Shown here piece after piece: positions 1 through 8,957 of a DNA stretch of 64,000 bases. The DNA is from Avibacterium gallinarum (GTDB lineage: Bacteria; Pseudomonadota; Gammaproteobacteria; Enterobacterales; Pasteurellaceae), in contig NZ_PQVJ01000011.1 of NCBI RefSeq assembly GCF_002921135.1, positions 248,001 to 312,000 of the forward strand, given 5' to 3'. Position numbers and translations under genes: made by a program. A model generated the notes under the pieces. That model ran no database searches, was not told the origin of the DNA, and saw only the letters and a program-made list of their open reading frames with translations. Each line of letters opens with the position of its first letter. Positions within the stretch are counted from its first letter, which is position 1.

Positions 1-3
1 AAA

Positions 4-1137
4 ATGGAACAAAATATTGATCAGCCTATTGCAAGACGTAAGAAAAAATTGAATTTAAAGAAACTTAATCCACTATTGTGGATAACGGTGATTATTCCTA
101 CCTTCTGTTCGATTTTTTATTTTTCGATCTGGGCTTCAGATGTCTATATTTCTGAATCTAGCTTTATTGTGCGTTCTTCACGTAGTCAGGCTAGTTTAGG
201 CGGAATGGGCGCATTATTGCAAAGTATCGGCTTTGCACGTTCTCAAGATGATACTTTCACGGTGCAAGAGTTTATGCGTTCTCGCAATGCCTTAAGCACC
301 TTAGAAACTGATTTGCCGCTTAGAAAATATTATGACGAAGGGGATTTTTTCAGTCGTTTTGATCCACTAGGATTATTCGACTCCCAAGAAGCGTTCTATC
401 AATATTTTCGCGATCACCTATCAATTAGCATTGATTCATTATCGGGTATTGCAACATTAAGGGTGCGTACTTTTGATGCGGCATCAGCGCAAGAAATTAA
501 TAATGCCTTGCTCAATCTCGCTGAGAAATTAGTGAATCAGCTTAATGATCGAGCGCGTAGGGATACCATTAAATTTGCAGAACAATCCGTTAATGAAGCA
601 GAGAATCATTTAACTGAAACTTCTGTCGCGTTAAGCCAATATCGTGTTAAAAATGAAATTTTTGATGTGGCAAGCCAGTCAGAATCAGTTTTAACTTTGG
701 TACAGAAATTACAAAATGAATTAATTTCCATTCAAACTCAGCTTGATCAAGTCAGAGCATTATCACCAAATAACCCTCAGGTTAAAGTGTTAAGAGCAAG
801 ACAAAAAAGTATTCGAGAAGAGTTATCACAGCAATTAGATGTGGTGTTTGAAGGGAAGAAATCTTTAACCACCCAATCTTCTGAGTATCAACGTTTGATT
901 TTAGATGATACCTTAGCGAAACAGCAATTAACTGCAGCGATGTCCGCTTTGCAAAGCGCAAAAGAAGAAGCAGGCAGACAGCAGCTATATTTGGAAATTA
1001 TTGCTAAGCCGAATCGTCCAGATTTAGCCTTAGAGCCGCATCGTTTATACAATATTTTGGCAACGTTAATTCTTGGCTTGGTGCTTTATGGTGTATTAAC
1101 ACTATTATTAGCAGGTGTGAGAGAGCATAAAAACTAA
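4..1137 (+). CDS. bexC: Capsule polysaccharide export inner-membrane protein (BexC/CtrB/KpsE family)
   Basis: This 377-residue protein is the periplasm-spanning polysaccharide co-polymerase of an ABC-dependent capsule exporter. It bridges the inner-membrane transporter and the outer-membrane channel. A short basic cytoplasmic N-terminus is followed by a membrane segment at about residues 23-45. A long helical, coiled-coil-rich periplasmic domain spans about 150-320, and a second membrane segment lies at about 345-370, which is the expected topology. The stop overlaps the start of the permease gene by one base, so bexC-bexB-bexA are co-transcribed. The outer-membrane partner (BexD/CtrA) and the capsule synthesis genes are not in the window; the former would be expected just upstream. 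The start at position 4 leaves no visible ribosome site because the window begins there. Confidence 0.9.
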   Translation: MEQNIDQPIARRKKKLNLKKLNPLLWITVIIPTFCSIFYFSIWASDVYISESSFIVRSSRSQASLGGMGALLQSIGFARSQDDTFTVQEFMRSRNALSTLETDLPLRKYYDEGDFFSRFDPLGLFDSQEAFYQYFRDHLSISIDSLSGIATLRVRTFDAASAQEINNALLNLAEKLVNQLNDRARRDTIKFAEQSVNEAENHLTETSVALSQYRVKNEIFDVASQSESVLTLVQKLQNELISIQTQLDQVRALSPNNPQVKVLRARQKSIREELSQQLDVVFEGKKSLTTQSSEYQRLILDDTLAKQQLTAAMSALQSAKEEAGRQQLYLEIIAKPNRPDLALEPHRLYNILATLILGLVLYGVLTLLLAGVREHKN

Positions 1138-1934
1138 TGCAGTATGGCGAACAAACTTCATTGCGAGAATCATTTCAAATTCAGTGGCGAGTGCTGAAAG
1201 CATTATTGTTACGCGAAATAATTACTCGTTATGGGCGTAAAAATTTAGGGTTCTTATGGCTATTTGTCGAACCCTTTATGATGACCCTTGTGATTGTATT
1301 AATGTGGCACTTTTTTAGGGCAGATAGGTTTTCTACACTAAATATTGTTGCTTTTGCGATCACAGGCTATCCCTTATTGATGATGTGGCGTAATGCCTCA
1401 AATAGAGCAATTGGTGCAATTGATGCTAATATGGCGTTGTTATATCACCGTAATGTTCGCCCTTTAGATACGCTTTTTTCTAGAATGACATTGGAAATTA
1501 TGGGGGCGACCGTTGCACAGATTTTAATGCTTGCCTTTCTTGTGATAATCGGCTGGGTTGAAATGCCAAGCGATGTGCTATATATGCTTTTTGCTTGGTT
1601 CTTAATGGCGCTGTTTGCCATTGGTCTAGGTTTAATTATTTGCTCACTAGCTTATTATTTAGAATTTTTTGGCAAGATCTGGGGAACATTAACATTCTTG
1701 ATGTTTCCTATTTCGGGCGCATTCTTTTTAGTAAGCAGTTTGCCTAGTAATGTGCAATCTATGCTGCTATGGTTTCCAATGATTCACGGTACAGAAATGT
1801 TTAGGCACGGTTATTTTGGTTCAAGCGTTGTAACAATGGAATCCCCTGGCTACCTTCTTACCTGTGATTTAATAATGCTTTTAATTGGATTATTAATGGT
1901 ACGCAGTTTTAGTAATAGGATTAACGCAAGATGA
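1137..1934 (+). CDS. bexB: Capsule polysaccharide ABC transporter permease (BexB/CtrC/KpsM family)
   Basis: This is an ABC-2 type integral membrane protein of 265 residues, the usual length for the family. It has about six hydrophobic segments, and the family-typical stretch [20 protein letters not shown] lies near residues 23-42. It forms the channel through which lipid-linked capsular polysaccharide crosses the inner membrane. Its start overlaps the stop of bexC and its end overlaps the start of bexA by 4 bases (ATGA), so the three are translationally coupled. No defect is seen. Confidence 0.92.
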   Translation: MQYGEQTSLRESFQIQWRVLKALLLREIITRYGRKNLGFLWLFVEPFMMTLVIVLMWHFFRADRFSTLNIVAFAITGYPLLMMWRNASNRAIGAIDANMALLYHRNVRPLDTLFSRMTLEIMGATVAQILMLAFLVIIGWVEMPSDVLYMLFAWFLMALFAIGLGLIICSLAYYLEFFGKIWGTLTFLMFPISGAFFLVSSLPSNVQSMLLWFPMIHGTEMFRHGYFGSSVVTMESPGYLLTCDLIMLLIGLLMVRSFSNRINAR

Positions 1935-2578
1935 TCAGTGTAGAAAATGTTTATAAGAAATATCATACAAGAACAGGCCCAGTAACTGTTTTAAATGATA
2001 TTAATTTTAAACTTGAGAAAGGGGAAAAAGTTGGCATCTTGGGACGCAACGGTGCAGGAAAATCAACCCTAATTCGTTTAATGAGTGGTGTCGAAGCGCC
2101 AACATCAGGCTCAATTCGCCGTGAAATGAGCATCTCTTGGCCACTCGCCTTTAGTGGCGCATTCCAAGGTAGTTTAACGGGAATGGACAATTTGCGCTTT
2201 ATTTGTCGTATTTATAATGCCGATATTGACTATGTAAAAGCCTTTACCGAAGAGTTTTCAGAATTAGGCAATTATCTTTATGAGCCAGTGAAAAGCTATT
2301 CTTCGGGAATGAAAGCACGTTTAGCCTTTGCGTTATCCTTATCTGTAGAATTTGACTGCTATCTTATTGATGAAGTGATTGCCGTAGGGGATTCGCGATT
2401 TAGTGATAAATGTCGTTATGAACTTTTTGAAAAACGCAAAGATCGCTCTATTATTCTCGTTTCTCACAGCCCTTCGGCAATCCGTGAGTATTGTGATAAT
2501 GCTAAGGTGTTAGAAAAAGGCAAATTATTAGATTTCCCTTCTATTGATGAAGCCTATAAATATTACAATCAACAATAA
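1931..2578 (+). CDS. bexA: Capsule polysaccharide ABC transporter ATP-binding protein (BexA/CtrD/KpsT family)
   Basis: This 215-residue cytoplasmic ATPase energises capsule export. Visible motifs are Walker A (GRNGAGKST, about residues 38-46), a signature region ([14 protein letters not shown]) and Walker B ([12 protein letters not shown]), followed by the switch histidine in VSHS. It partners the permease encoded immediately upstream. It is the last gene of the export operon, since a uptake-signal hairpin terminator follows within 30 bases and the next gene is on the other strand. The BexA versus KpsT/CtrD naming is by family habit; the symbol follows Haemophilus usage. Confidence 0.93.
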   Translation: MISVENVYKKYHTRTGPVTVLNDINFKLEKGEKVGILGRNGAGKSTLIRLMSGVEAPTSGSIRREMSISWPLAFSGAFQGSLTGMDNLRFICRIYNADIDYVKAFTEEFSELGNYLYEPVKSYSSGMKARLAFALSLSVEFDCYLIDEVIAVGDSRFSDKCRYELFEKRKDRSIILVSHSPSAIREYCDNAKVLEKGKLLDFPSIDEAYKYYNQQ

Positions 2579-2591
2579 TTAAAACTTTTCA

Positions 2592-2630
2592 AAAAAATAA
2601 CCGCACTTTATAAAGTGCGGTCTTTTTTTA
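2592..2630. terminator. Uptake-signal palindrome acting as intrinsic terminator
   Basis: Two DNA uptake signal cores face each other (ACCGCACTTTA, then TAAAGTGCGGT, 2600-2621), giving a perfect 11-bp stem. An A-run lies before it and a T-run after it, so it can terminate bexA on the plus strand and queE on the minus strand. Paired uptake signals as terminators are well known in Pasteurellaceae. Confidence 0.85.
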
Positions 2631-2637
2631 TCAAATT

Positions 2638-3279
2638 TTATTCAATTCCAATCAGCTTGTGCGTTTGAATGCTCAACTGCCATTTCGGTTTATTTGGACG
2701 TTGGTTTAGCAAGCCTAATTGCGTGATGGTGTGGAGCAAATTCATTTCGCCGTTGTTTTCACAAGGGGAAAGGTAGTAATGCTGCGCTTGAATCTGGTTT
2801 TCGATTAACGCACAAAATTCTTGTACATCGGCATCTGCCACAATGCGTACTTCATTGGCTTGTGTAATGCAGCGTTGGCGATATTTTTGCGCATACTCTC
2901 GTTTTGGACTGGTGGCAATATAATCAATTTGTGCAGGAACGGGTTTTAATCCATTGGTTTCAATGGCAAGAAAATAGCCCTCTGTCTTAAGTTGATCAAG
3001 TAATAAGCTCAGCTGTGGCTGAATGGTGGGTTCGCCCCCCGTGATGATAATATTTTTCGCCGAAAATGACCGCACTTTAGCTAAGATTTGCTGTAATGAC
3101 CACGGTTCAAAATCATTGTAAGGCGTATCGCACCAAGGACAGGCCAAGTTGCATTTGCCGAAGCGGATAAAAATGCTTGGCATGCCTGTATTTGCCCCTT
3201 CCCCTTGCAGGCTTTGGAAAATTTCTACAATGGGATAGCTTGGATTAGAAATCAATTCTGCCATTAATTTGCCTGCCAT
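2638..3279 (-). CDS. queE: 7-carboxy-7-deazaguanine synthase QueE
   Basis: A radical SAM enzyme of 213 residues that converts 6-carboxy-5,6,7,8-tetrahydropterin to 7-carboxy-7-deazaguanine on the way to preQ0 and queuosine. The iron-sulfur ligands appear as C43-x3-C47-x2-C50 (GKCNLACPWCDT), which is the QueE variant, and the substrate-loop region FQSLQGEG lies at 21-28. The SAM-binding GGEP follows. The start overlaps the queD stop by one base (TAATG); Met6 is a possible alternative start. It is the distal gene of queC-queD-queE, controlled by the preQ1 riboswitch upstream of queC. Confidence 0.92.
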   Translation of the reverse strand: MAGKLMAELISNPSYPIVEIFQSLQGEGANTGMPSIFIRFGKCNLACPWCDTPYNDFEPWSLQQILAKVRSFSAKNIIITGGEPTIQPQLSLLLDQLKTEGYFLAIETNGLKPVPAQIDYIATSPKREYAQKYRQRCITQANEVRIVADADVQEFCALIENQIQAQHYYLSPCENNGEMNLLHTITQLGLLNQRPNKPKWQLSIQTHKLIGIE

Positions 3280-3701
3280 TAATTTTCCCGATATTCACAA
3301 AATGAAGTAGGCGTTTCCCATAAGCGAATGGCGCTAATCGGCAAGTGTGCGCTTAAGCGTTGAAAAATAAAACGTGCCATTTCTTCTGCGGTGGTGCGAG
3401 TAGGCATTGCAAAGGTTTTGGAATTGAGATCTTGCAATAGCCGTGCAATTTTACTTTCGCGCTCGCTGGTTTCATCATAAATAAAGGCGTGATCCATTGG
3501 GGTGAGAATCTGTTCTTTTACGATCTGTTTGAGATCAGAAAAATCCATCACCATTCCTTTTTTTGCCCCGCTGGCGTGCAGCTCCCCTTGCACTTCCACT
3601 TGTAATTTATAAGTGTGGCCGTGCAGGTTTTGGCATTTGCCATCGTGTCCATCCAACAAATGCGCCATATCAAAACTGAATTCTTTAGAAACTTTAAACA
3701 T
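3279..3701 (-). CDS. queD: 6-carboxytetrahydropterin synthase QueD
   Basis: QueD converts dihydroneopterin triphosphate to 6-carboxytetrahydropterin, the second step of queuosine precursor synthesis. Counting from the internal Met at 3701 (140 residues), zinc ligands H14, H27 and H29 (LHGHTYK) and the catalytic Cys23 are visible, with the late histidine in PMDHAF. I chose the start [10 protein letters not shown] because family members begin there; a longer frame would start 12 bases upstream inside queC. Either way it overlaps the end of queC, consistent with translational coupling. Confidence 0.9.
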   Translation of the reverse strand: MFKVSKEFSFDMAHLLDGHDGKCQNLHGHTYKLQVEVQGELHASGAKKGMVMDFSDLKQIVKEQILTPMDHAFIYDETSERESKIARLLQDLNSKTFAMPTRTTAEEMARFIFQRLSAHLPISAIRLWETPTSFCEYREN

Positions 3702-4377
3702 TTTGCACCGCACTTTTTTGTTTTAAATATTCGTCTAAACCTTTATTGCGTAATACGCAGCTTGGACATTCGCCACAACCGCCGTCCACGCCCTGATAAC
3801 AAGTGTGCGTATGATTGCGAACATAATCCAGCGCACCTAGGCTATCTGCCAACGCCCAAGTTTGCGCTTTGGTGAGATACATCAACGGCGTGCGAAGATT
3901 AAAATTGTAATCCATCGCTAAATTCAGGGTAACGTTCATTGATTTGATGAACACATCACGGCAATCAGGGTAGCCACTGAAATCCGTTTCGCACACGCCA
4001 GTGATAATGTCAGAAATACCTTGCCCTTTGGCATAAATGGCGGTGTAAAGCAAAAATAAGGCGTTACGCCCGTCCACAAAGGTGTTTGGCAGCTCGTCTT
4101 TTTCTTGCTTGATTTCTGCATTTTCGTTCATTAGAGCATTTGAGGTGATTGCTTTAATCACAGAAGTATCAATGAAAGTTTGTTTTACCCCAAGATCTTG
4201 CGCGATCCATTTGGCTTTTTCTAATTCAATGGCGTGGCGCTGACCGTAATGAAAGGTTACGGTTTCCACATTTTCTACGCCATAATCGCCAATGGCTTGA
4301 ATTAAGCAGGTAGTGGAATCTTGCCCACCAGAAAAGATAACAACCGCTTTGCGATTGTGATTTTTGAATGTTGTCAT
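3694..4377 (-). CDS. queC: 7-cyano-7-deazaguanine (preQ0) synthase QueC
   Basis: QueC makes preQ0 from 7-carboxy-7-deazaguanine, ammonia and ATP. The 227-residue protein shows the N-terminal PP-loop ([13 protein letters not shown], about residues 13-25) and the C-terminal zinc-binding cluster of four cysteines ([17 protein letters not shown]). It is the first gene of queC-queD-queE. The ATG lies only a few bases after the 3' end of a preQ1-I riboswitch whose CUAGGA tail contains the probable ribosome-binding site, so the operon should be shut down translationally when preQ1 is abundant. Confidence 0.94.
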   Translation of the reverse strand: MTTFKNHNRKAVVIFSGGQDSTTCLIQAIGDYGVENVETVTFHYGQRHAIELEKAKWIAQDLGVKQTFIDTSVIKAITSNALMNENAEIKQEKDELPNTFVDGRNALFLLYTAIYAKGQGISDIITGVCETDFSGYPDCRDVFIKSMNVTLNLAMDYNFNLRTPLMYLTKAQTWALADSLGALDYVRNHTHTCYQGVDGGCGECPSCVLRNKGLDEYLKQKSAVQNV

Positions 4378-4382
4378 AAGAT

Positions 4383-4420
4383 GTCCTAGTTTTTTTGCGT
4401 GGGAGGGTTGCGAACCACGG
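4383..4420 (-). promoter_or_regulatory. preQ1-I riboswitch upstream of queC
   Basis: Read on the minus strand, a 5-bp stem CGTGG...CCACG encloses the loop TTCGCAACCCTC. It is followed by an A-rich tail and CTAGGA just before the queC ATG. This is the layout of the preQ1-I class: small stem-loop, A-rich strand, then CUA pairing back into the loop to form a pseudoknot. The loop TTCGCAACC resembles the shorter-loop subtype rather than the B. subtilis type. The AGGA in the tail is the likely Shine-Dalgarno sequence, so control should be translational. Confidence 0.85.
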
Positions 4421-4494
4421 TTACAGCTGAATTTGATTCAGCCAACGAAATAAGGGCGGTATTGTACAATAAAGGCGGGCTTAGACAAAGAAAA

Positions 4495-4514
4495 AGCCCG
4501 CAAAAGTGCGGGCT
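4495..4514 (-). terminator. Intrinsic terminator of raiA
   Basis: The hairpin AGCCCGC-AAAAGT-GCGGGCT is followed on the minus strand by CTTTTTCTTT, directly downstream of the raiA stop. Confidence 0.8.
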
Positions 4515-4529
4515 AAAATGGAAAAGTTT

Positions 4530-4850
4530 TTAATGAAATGAATCTTTTAAGCGTTCCTCTGCACGGCGAGACTCACTTTTATGTTGCAATTTATTGAGTT
4601 GGCGTTCAAGTTTTTCTTCTACTTCATTAATTGCTTTATACATATCCTCCGATTCGCTACTTGCGAACAAATCACCAAATGGCGTGCCGATAGAAGCCTC
4701 CACCGCAAAGCCTTTTGGTACTTTATTTAAAATGAAATGAGGATTAATCAGTTGAGTTTGCCATTTTCCTAATTTAGCAAGTTTTTCTTCAATGTGAGCG
4801 CGGATTGCAGGGGTGATGTCCATTTGTTTACTTGTGATATTTAGAGTCAT
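4530..4850 (-). CDS. raiA: Ribosome hibernation / translation inhibitor RaiA (YfiA)
   Basis: This 106-residue short-form hibernation factor binds the decoding region of the 30S subunit and blocks translation in stress or stationary phase. The sequence opens with the family pattern [20 protein letters not shown]. The basic, acidic-bounded C-terminal helix ([17 protein letters not shown]) is also present. Length and sequence match the H. influenzae YfiA/HI0257 type. It is a single-gene unit with its own terminator. A sigma70-like promoter (TTGAAA, 17 bp, TATGTT) can be read on the minus strand at 4909-4937. Confidence 0.92.
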   Translation of the reverse strand: MTLNITSKQMDITPAIRAHIEEKLAKLGKWQTQLINPHFILNKVPKGFAVEASIGTPFGDLFASSESEDMYKAINEVEEKLERQLNKLQHKSESRRAEERLKDSFH

Positions 4851-5202
4851 AGCATTTACCTCTCTTTTGATTGTAAGTATTTCTACTTGTGTGAAACCTT
4901 ATGGCTACAACATAGCTCTGTTAGGCGAACTTTTCAAGGGCTTTATTGAAGAATAAAAAAGAAAAATGCAAATTTATGATCTAAGTAGAAGATTTGAAAA
5001 AAGATACTTTTATTTTATGAAAAAGTTGCTATCATTCAGGGGTTAGTGTTTCTGAACTCCTCCCTTTTAAGCAATAATTTTCCATTCTTTACATAATATT
5101 TGACTGAAGTGCAATCCGCTTCCTTTTTTATTTTAGATAAAAAAGCACAGTAAATGATCATTTTTACTGTGCCTAAAATAGCCGATGTCTATTTAACTTT
5201 TC
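4851..5202. other. Intergenic region between raiA and the symporter gene
   Basis: These 352 bases hold no credible gene. On the minus strand there is a candidate raiA promoter: -35 TTGAAA (4932-4937), a 17-base spacer and -10 TATGTT (4909-4914). The symporter terminator occupies 5145-5172. The remainder is AT-rich sequence in which I see nothing. Confidence 0.6.
5145..5172 (-). terminator. Intrinsic terminator of the symporter gene
   Basis: A perfect 10-bp stem GCACAGTAAA / TTTACTGTGC (5145-5154 and 5163-5172) is followed on the minus strand by TTTTTTATC, just past the symporter stop. Confidence 0.85.
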
Positions 5203-6570
5203 CTAATCATCAGCATCTCGATGAGCAATGCTTAAACGTTGAAAATAGTTCCTAGTTTCTTCGAACACCACCTTGCGCAGACCAATTAGGGCGACAAGAT
5301 TTGGGAATGCCATTAATCCGTTGACAATATCTGCCAAGATCCAAATAGTTTCAAGGTGAATAAACGCGCCACAGCCTACTAGCACAATAAAGATAAAACG
5401 GTAGAATTTTACTCCTTTTACCCCTGCTAAATAAACAAAACAGCGCTCGCCATAATAACACCAACCTAAAATCGTGGTGAATGCGAAGAATAATAATCCA
5501 AGGGTAACAATCGTTCCGCCCGCTGCTGTACCAAGTCCTTTGGAGAACGCAAGATTAGTTACCGCCGCCCCTGCTTCTGGCGCTTGCCACGCCCCAGTTA
5601 GCACAATCACAACGCCAGTCATCGTACAAACAATAAGCGTATCCAAAAACGTTCCTGTCATTGAAATCAAGCCCTGACGTGCAGGCTCTTTAGTTTGTGC
5701 TGCAGCCGCTGCAATAGGCGCGCTACCTAAACCTGATTCATTAGAGAAAATACCACGCGCCACGCCCGATTGAATGGCTTTCATTACGGTATAACCTAAT
5801 GCACCGCCAAGTGCTGATTGCGGATTAAACGCACTTTCCACAATTAAACTGAGCGCTACAGGAACGTGTTTCCAATTTAAGATGATGATCACAATTGAAG
5901 TCAGCACATAAAGCATCGCCATAAACGGCACGACAATCGCTGCGACAGAAGAAATCCGCTTAATACCACCAAGAATAATTGAAGCAACAAGTAGCGTGAT
6001 GATCGGCGCCATTATTTCCACAGGAATATGGAAAGTATCTTGCATCGCGTGCGTGATAGCTTGCACTTGTGGAAATGTACCAATGCCGAAAAATGCCACC
6101 AAAATCCCGCAAATGGCAAACATTTTTGCTAGCCATTTGATGCCTAACCCACGTTCAATGTAGTACATCGGGCCGCCAGCAATAAATCCGCGTTTATCAA
6201 TAATGCGATATTTCACCGCCAATAAACATTCTGCATATTTGGTCGCCATACCAAACAACGCCACTAGCCACATCCAAAAAATTGCGCCCGGGCCGCCAGC
6301 TTGTACGGCGGTTGCCACCCCAACAATATTTCCTGTTCCAATGGTGGCTGCCAAAGCAGTGCTTAAGGCGGCGAAAGCAGACACATCGCCCTTGCCATTT
6401 TGTGCGCCTTTTTCTTTTCTAAATAAATAAGTTAAGGCTCTTGGCAATTGAAAAATTTGAATAAAACCTAAACGAAAGGTGAAATAAAGCCCTACGCCAG
6501 ATAATAAAATTAACAGTGGCGGGCCCCAAATAAATGAATTAACTGATGATAATAATTCAGTGATTGACAT
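5203..6570 (-). CDS. Sodium:alanine/glycine symporter (AGCS family)
   Basis: This 455-residue inner-membrane carrier of the alanine/glycine:cation symporter family (AlsT/DagA/YaaJ type) has about 10-11 hydrophobic segments. Family signatures visible are GGDVSAFAALSTALAATIGTGN-like sequence near residues 60-85 (GKGDVSAFAALSTALAATIG) and GIFSNESGLGSAPIAAAA in the middle. The gene lies downstream of a tandem glycine riboswitch and a hairpin with a T-run, so glycine or alanine is the likely substrate. It is transcribed alone, with its own terminator. The direction of transport is assumed to be uptake from the family. Confidence 0.9.
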   Translation of the reverse strand: MSITELLSSVNSFIWGPPLLILLSGVGLYFTFRLGFIQIFQLPRALTYLFRKEKGAQNGKGDVSAFAALSTALAATIGTGNIVGVATAVQAGGPGAIFWMWLVALFGMATKYAECLLAVKYRIIDKRGFIAGGPMYYIERGLGIKWLAKMFAICGILVAFFGIGTFPQVQAITHAMQDTFHIPVEIMAPIITLLVASIILGGIKRISSVAAIVVPFMAMLYVLTSIVIIILNWKHVPVALSLIVESAFNPQSALGGALGYTVMKAIQSGVARGIFSNESGLGSAPIAAAAAQTKEPARQGLISMTGTFLDTLIVCTMTGVVIVLTGAWQAPEAGAAVTNLAFSKGLGTAAGGTIVTLGLLFFAFTTILGWCYYGERCFVYLAGVKGVKFYRFIFIVLVGCGAFIHLETIWILADIVNGLMAFPNLVALIGLRKVVFEETRNYFQRLSIAHRDADD

Positions 6571-6628
6571 TGAATGTTCCTCGTAAAAAATCTCGGTTTA
6601 CAAGGAGGCGAAAAGAGTTTGGCGAATA

Positions 6629-6656
6629 GAAAAAAGACAACGCGAAGCCTCGCGTT
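6629..6656 (-). terminator. Attenuator hairpin between glycine riboswitch and symporter gene
   Basis: On the minus strand, AACGCGA-GGCT-TCGCGTT is followed by GTCTTTTTTCT. It lies about 55 bases before the symporter start and directly after the second glycine aptamer, the position expected for a riboswitch expression platform controlling read-through. Confidence 0.8.
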
Positions 6657-6673
6657 ATATCACCTGAAATAAT

Positions 6674-6880
6674 CTCTTGCCCCTGTCCTTTTGCCTGAGC
6701 GTTTGAAAAACGATGAAAATTTCACCGCTCTTTTGCGCCTTCGGCGTCCATTTTGCAAATGCAATGGATCTCTCCAAGGGTTCGTCCAGTAACAGTCCTC
6801 GCTAACTTAATAGCACCTGAAAGATTTTACCTCGTCGGTGCAGGGTTAATTCCCTACTCTCCAGCTACCTTCATCCGAAC
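6674..6880 (-). promoter_or_regulatory. Tandem glycine riboswitch
   Basis: Two consecutive glycine aptamers can be read on the minus strand. The first has GGAGAG (6857-6862), then CACCGACGAGGTAAAA, then GAGGACTG. The second has GGAGAG (6770-6775), CGCCGAAGGCGCAA and the hallmark CTCAGGCAAAAGGACAG (6683-6699). GGAGA, CCGA(A)GG and CUCAGGCAAAAGGACAG are defining conserved blocks of the class. It precedes an AGCS symporter, an arrangement known in Haemophilus relatives. The following terminator points to transcriptional control. Confidence 0.92.
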
Positions 6881-7077
6881 ATACTTTTGTAAAAAAGTGC
6901 GGTGGATTTTAGCAAGATAATTTTAATTTCTCAATCCTTTTAAAAAAATCGGGGGAATGTCTAAGAAAATGGACAAGAAAATAGATAGGCAACAGACAGA
7001 CAATTGCTGCAACGGCGTTTTAATCGCCCACCGTTGCTAGACAAAATATAGGTTTTTCGATCAATTATTTAAGGGAA

Positions 7078-7344
7078 TTAATGCGCTTCACGCTGCAATT
7101 TTTTAGCAATATAGCTACAACTTGGCACTAAATTTAATTGATGTTCTCGCACAAATTGCACTAAGGCCTGATAAAGTTTATCCGCCACACCTTGCCCGCG
7201 TAAACTCTCTGAAACATAAGTATGATTAGCATTAATGCTATGTGCATCAATAAAATAATAAGTGAGTTTTGCCACTTTTTGCCCTTGTTCATCAAGGACA
7301 AAAAACTCGCCATCTTGTGGATTTTGTTGATGTTGAATATTCAT
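7078..7344 (-). CDS. Small GNAT-family N-acetyltransferase (YjdJ-like)
   Basis: This 88-residue protein of the compact GNAT fold consists of little more than the acetyl-CoA-binding core. The pyrophosphate-binding motif appears as VSESLRGQGVADKLYQALV (about residues 43-61), and PSCSYIAKKL near the end matches the small YjdJ/GtcN-like single-domain family. It is the last gene of the pilC-pilD-coaE-yacG run, about 40 bases after yacG. The substrate is unknown. Confidence 0.75.
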   Translation of the reverse strand: MNIQHQQNPQDGEFFVLDEQGQKVAKLTYYFIDAHSINANHTYVSESLRGQGVADKLYQALVQFVREHQLNLVPSCSYIAKKLQREAH

Positions 7345-7383
7345 TTTTTCCTTTGCTTGCTTTCTTAAATAACGTTCTTTTAG

Positions 7384-8224
<841 letters not shown>

Positions 8225-8255
8225 TTATTTTGCTAGAAATCATACGCTGTCTTTT

Positions 8256-8957
8256 TTAGCGAAGCAATAATAGGCTCAGGGCAGAAAGGCTTAAAAACGG
8301 CGCAAAGGGAATTTGCTGTGCAATTTGTTGTCCGTCACGCCTGCACAATTTTTGTATGCCACAAAAAACAATGGCATAACAGCAAGCAAGAAAAACAAAG
8401 TGCGGTAATTTTTGCCAGAAAATGCCTGCTCCAAGTGCAAACGCTAGCCAACAATCCCCTTCGCCTAACATTGTTTTGTGATAAATCATTTGGCTTATGT
8501 AGCAAATACTATAAAAAATTAACAAAATTCCCACCGCACTTGCTAAAGCCCACTCCAACGAAAGCGGAATAACGTGCCAATGCACGCCAAGCAGCGTCCA
8601 TAAGAAAAGCCAAACGCATAATAACGGTGAAATCAATCGATAAAGCCAATCAATAATGCTGATTAAAATCACCAAGCTCAGCCAAATCGCCCACCATAAT
8701 GCGACATAAGGATCCGCATTAAGCTTGCTACATAAGGCAAACAATCCTGCAAAGGCAAAAATATAACACAAAAAACCACCGCACTTTTTATTTTCCAAAA
8801 TAGAATGCGGCATTGGCTTTTCTCTTTGTTGTGGCTGGAAAAGTTCACAATAATCTTGCCATACACTCTGAGTTAGCCGTTGAGCAAAAGTAGCAATATA
8901 CAGAAAGATAAGTAGCCCCACGAAGCTACCCAATAAAAATGTTGCAAGCGTTATCAT
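8256..8957 (-). CDS. pilD: Type IV prepilin peptidase PilD (short form)
   Basis: An inner-membrane aspartyl protease of the A24 family that cleaves and methylates type IV prepilins. The 233-residue protein has about seven hydrophobic segments. The first catalytic aspartate is in ISIIDWLYRLIS (about residue 102) and the second in the GxGD motif MLGEGDCWLAF (about residue 168). The N-terminal zinc-cysteine domain of larger PilD proteins is absent, as in other short Pasteurellaceae members. The start overlaps the pilC stop by four bases. The substrates (PilA and ComE-like pseudopilins) are not encoded nearby. Confidence 0.88.
   Translation of the reverse strand: MITLATFLLGSFVGLLIFLYIATFAQRLTQSVWQDYCELFQPQQREKPMPHSILENKKCGGFLCYIFAFAGLFALCSKLNADPYVALWWAIWLSLVILISIIDWLYRLISPLLCVWLFLWTLLGVHWHVIPLSLEWALASAVGILLIFYSICYISQMIYHKTMLGEGDCWLAFALGAGIFWQKLPHFVFLACCYAIVFCGIQKLCRRDGQQIAQQIPFAPFLSLSALSLLLLR

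Noticed and set aside
7009-7037. GCAACGG...CCGTTGC hairpin downstream of the GNAT gene
   Set aside because: There is no T-run on the minus strand after it, so I do not call it a terminator.
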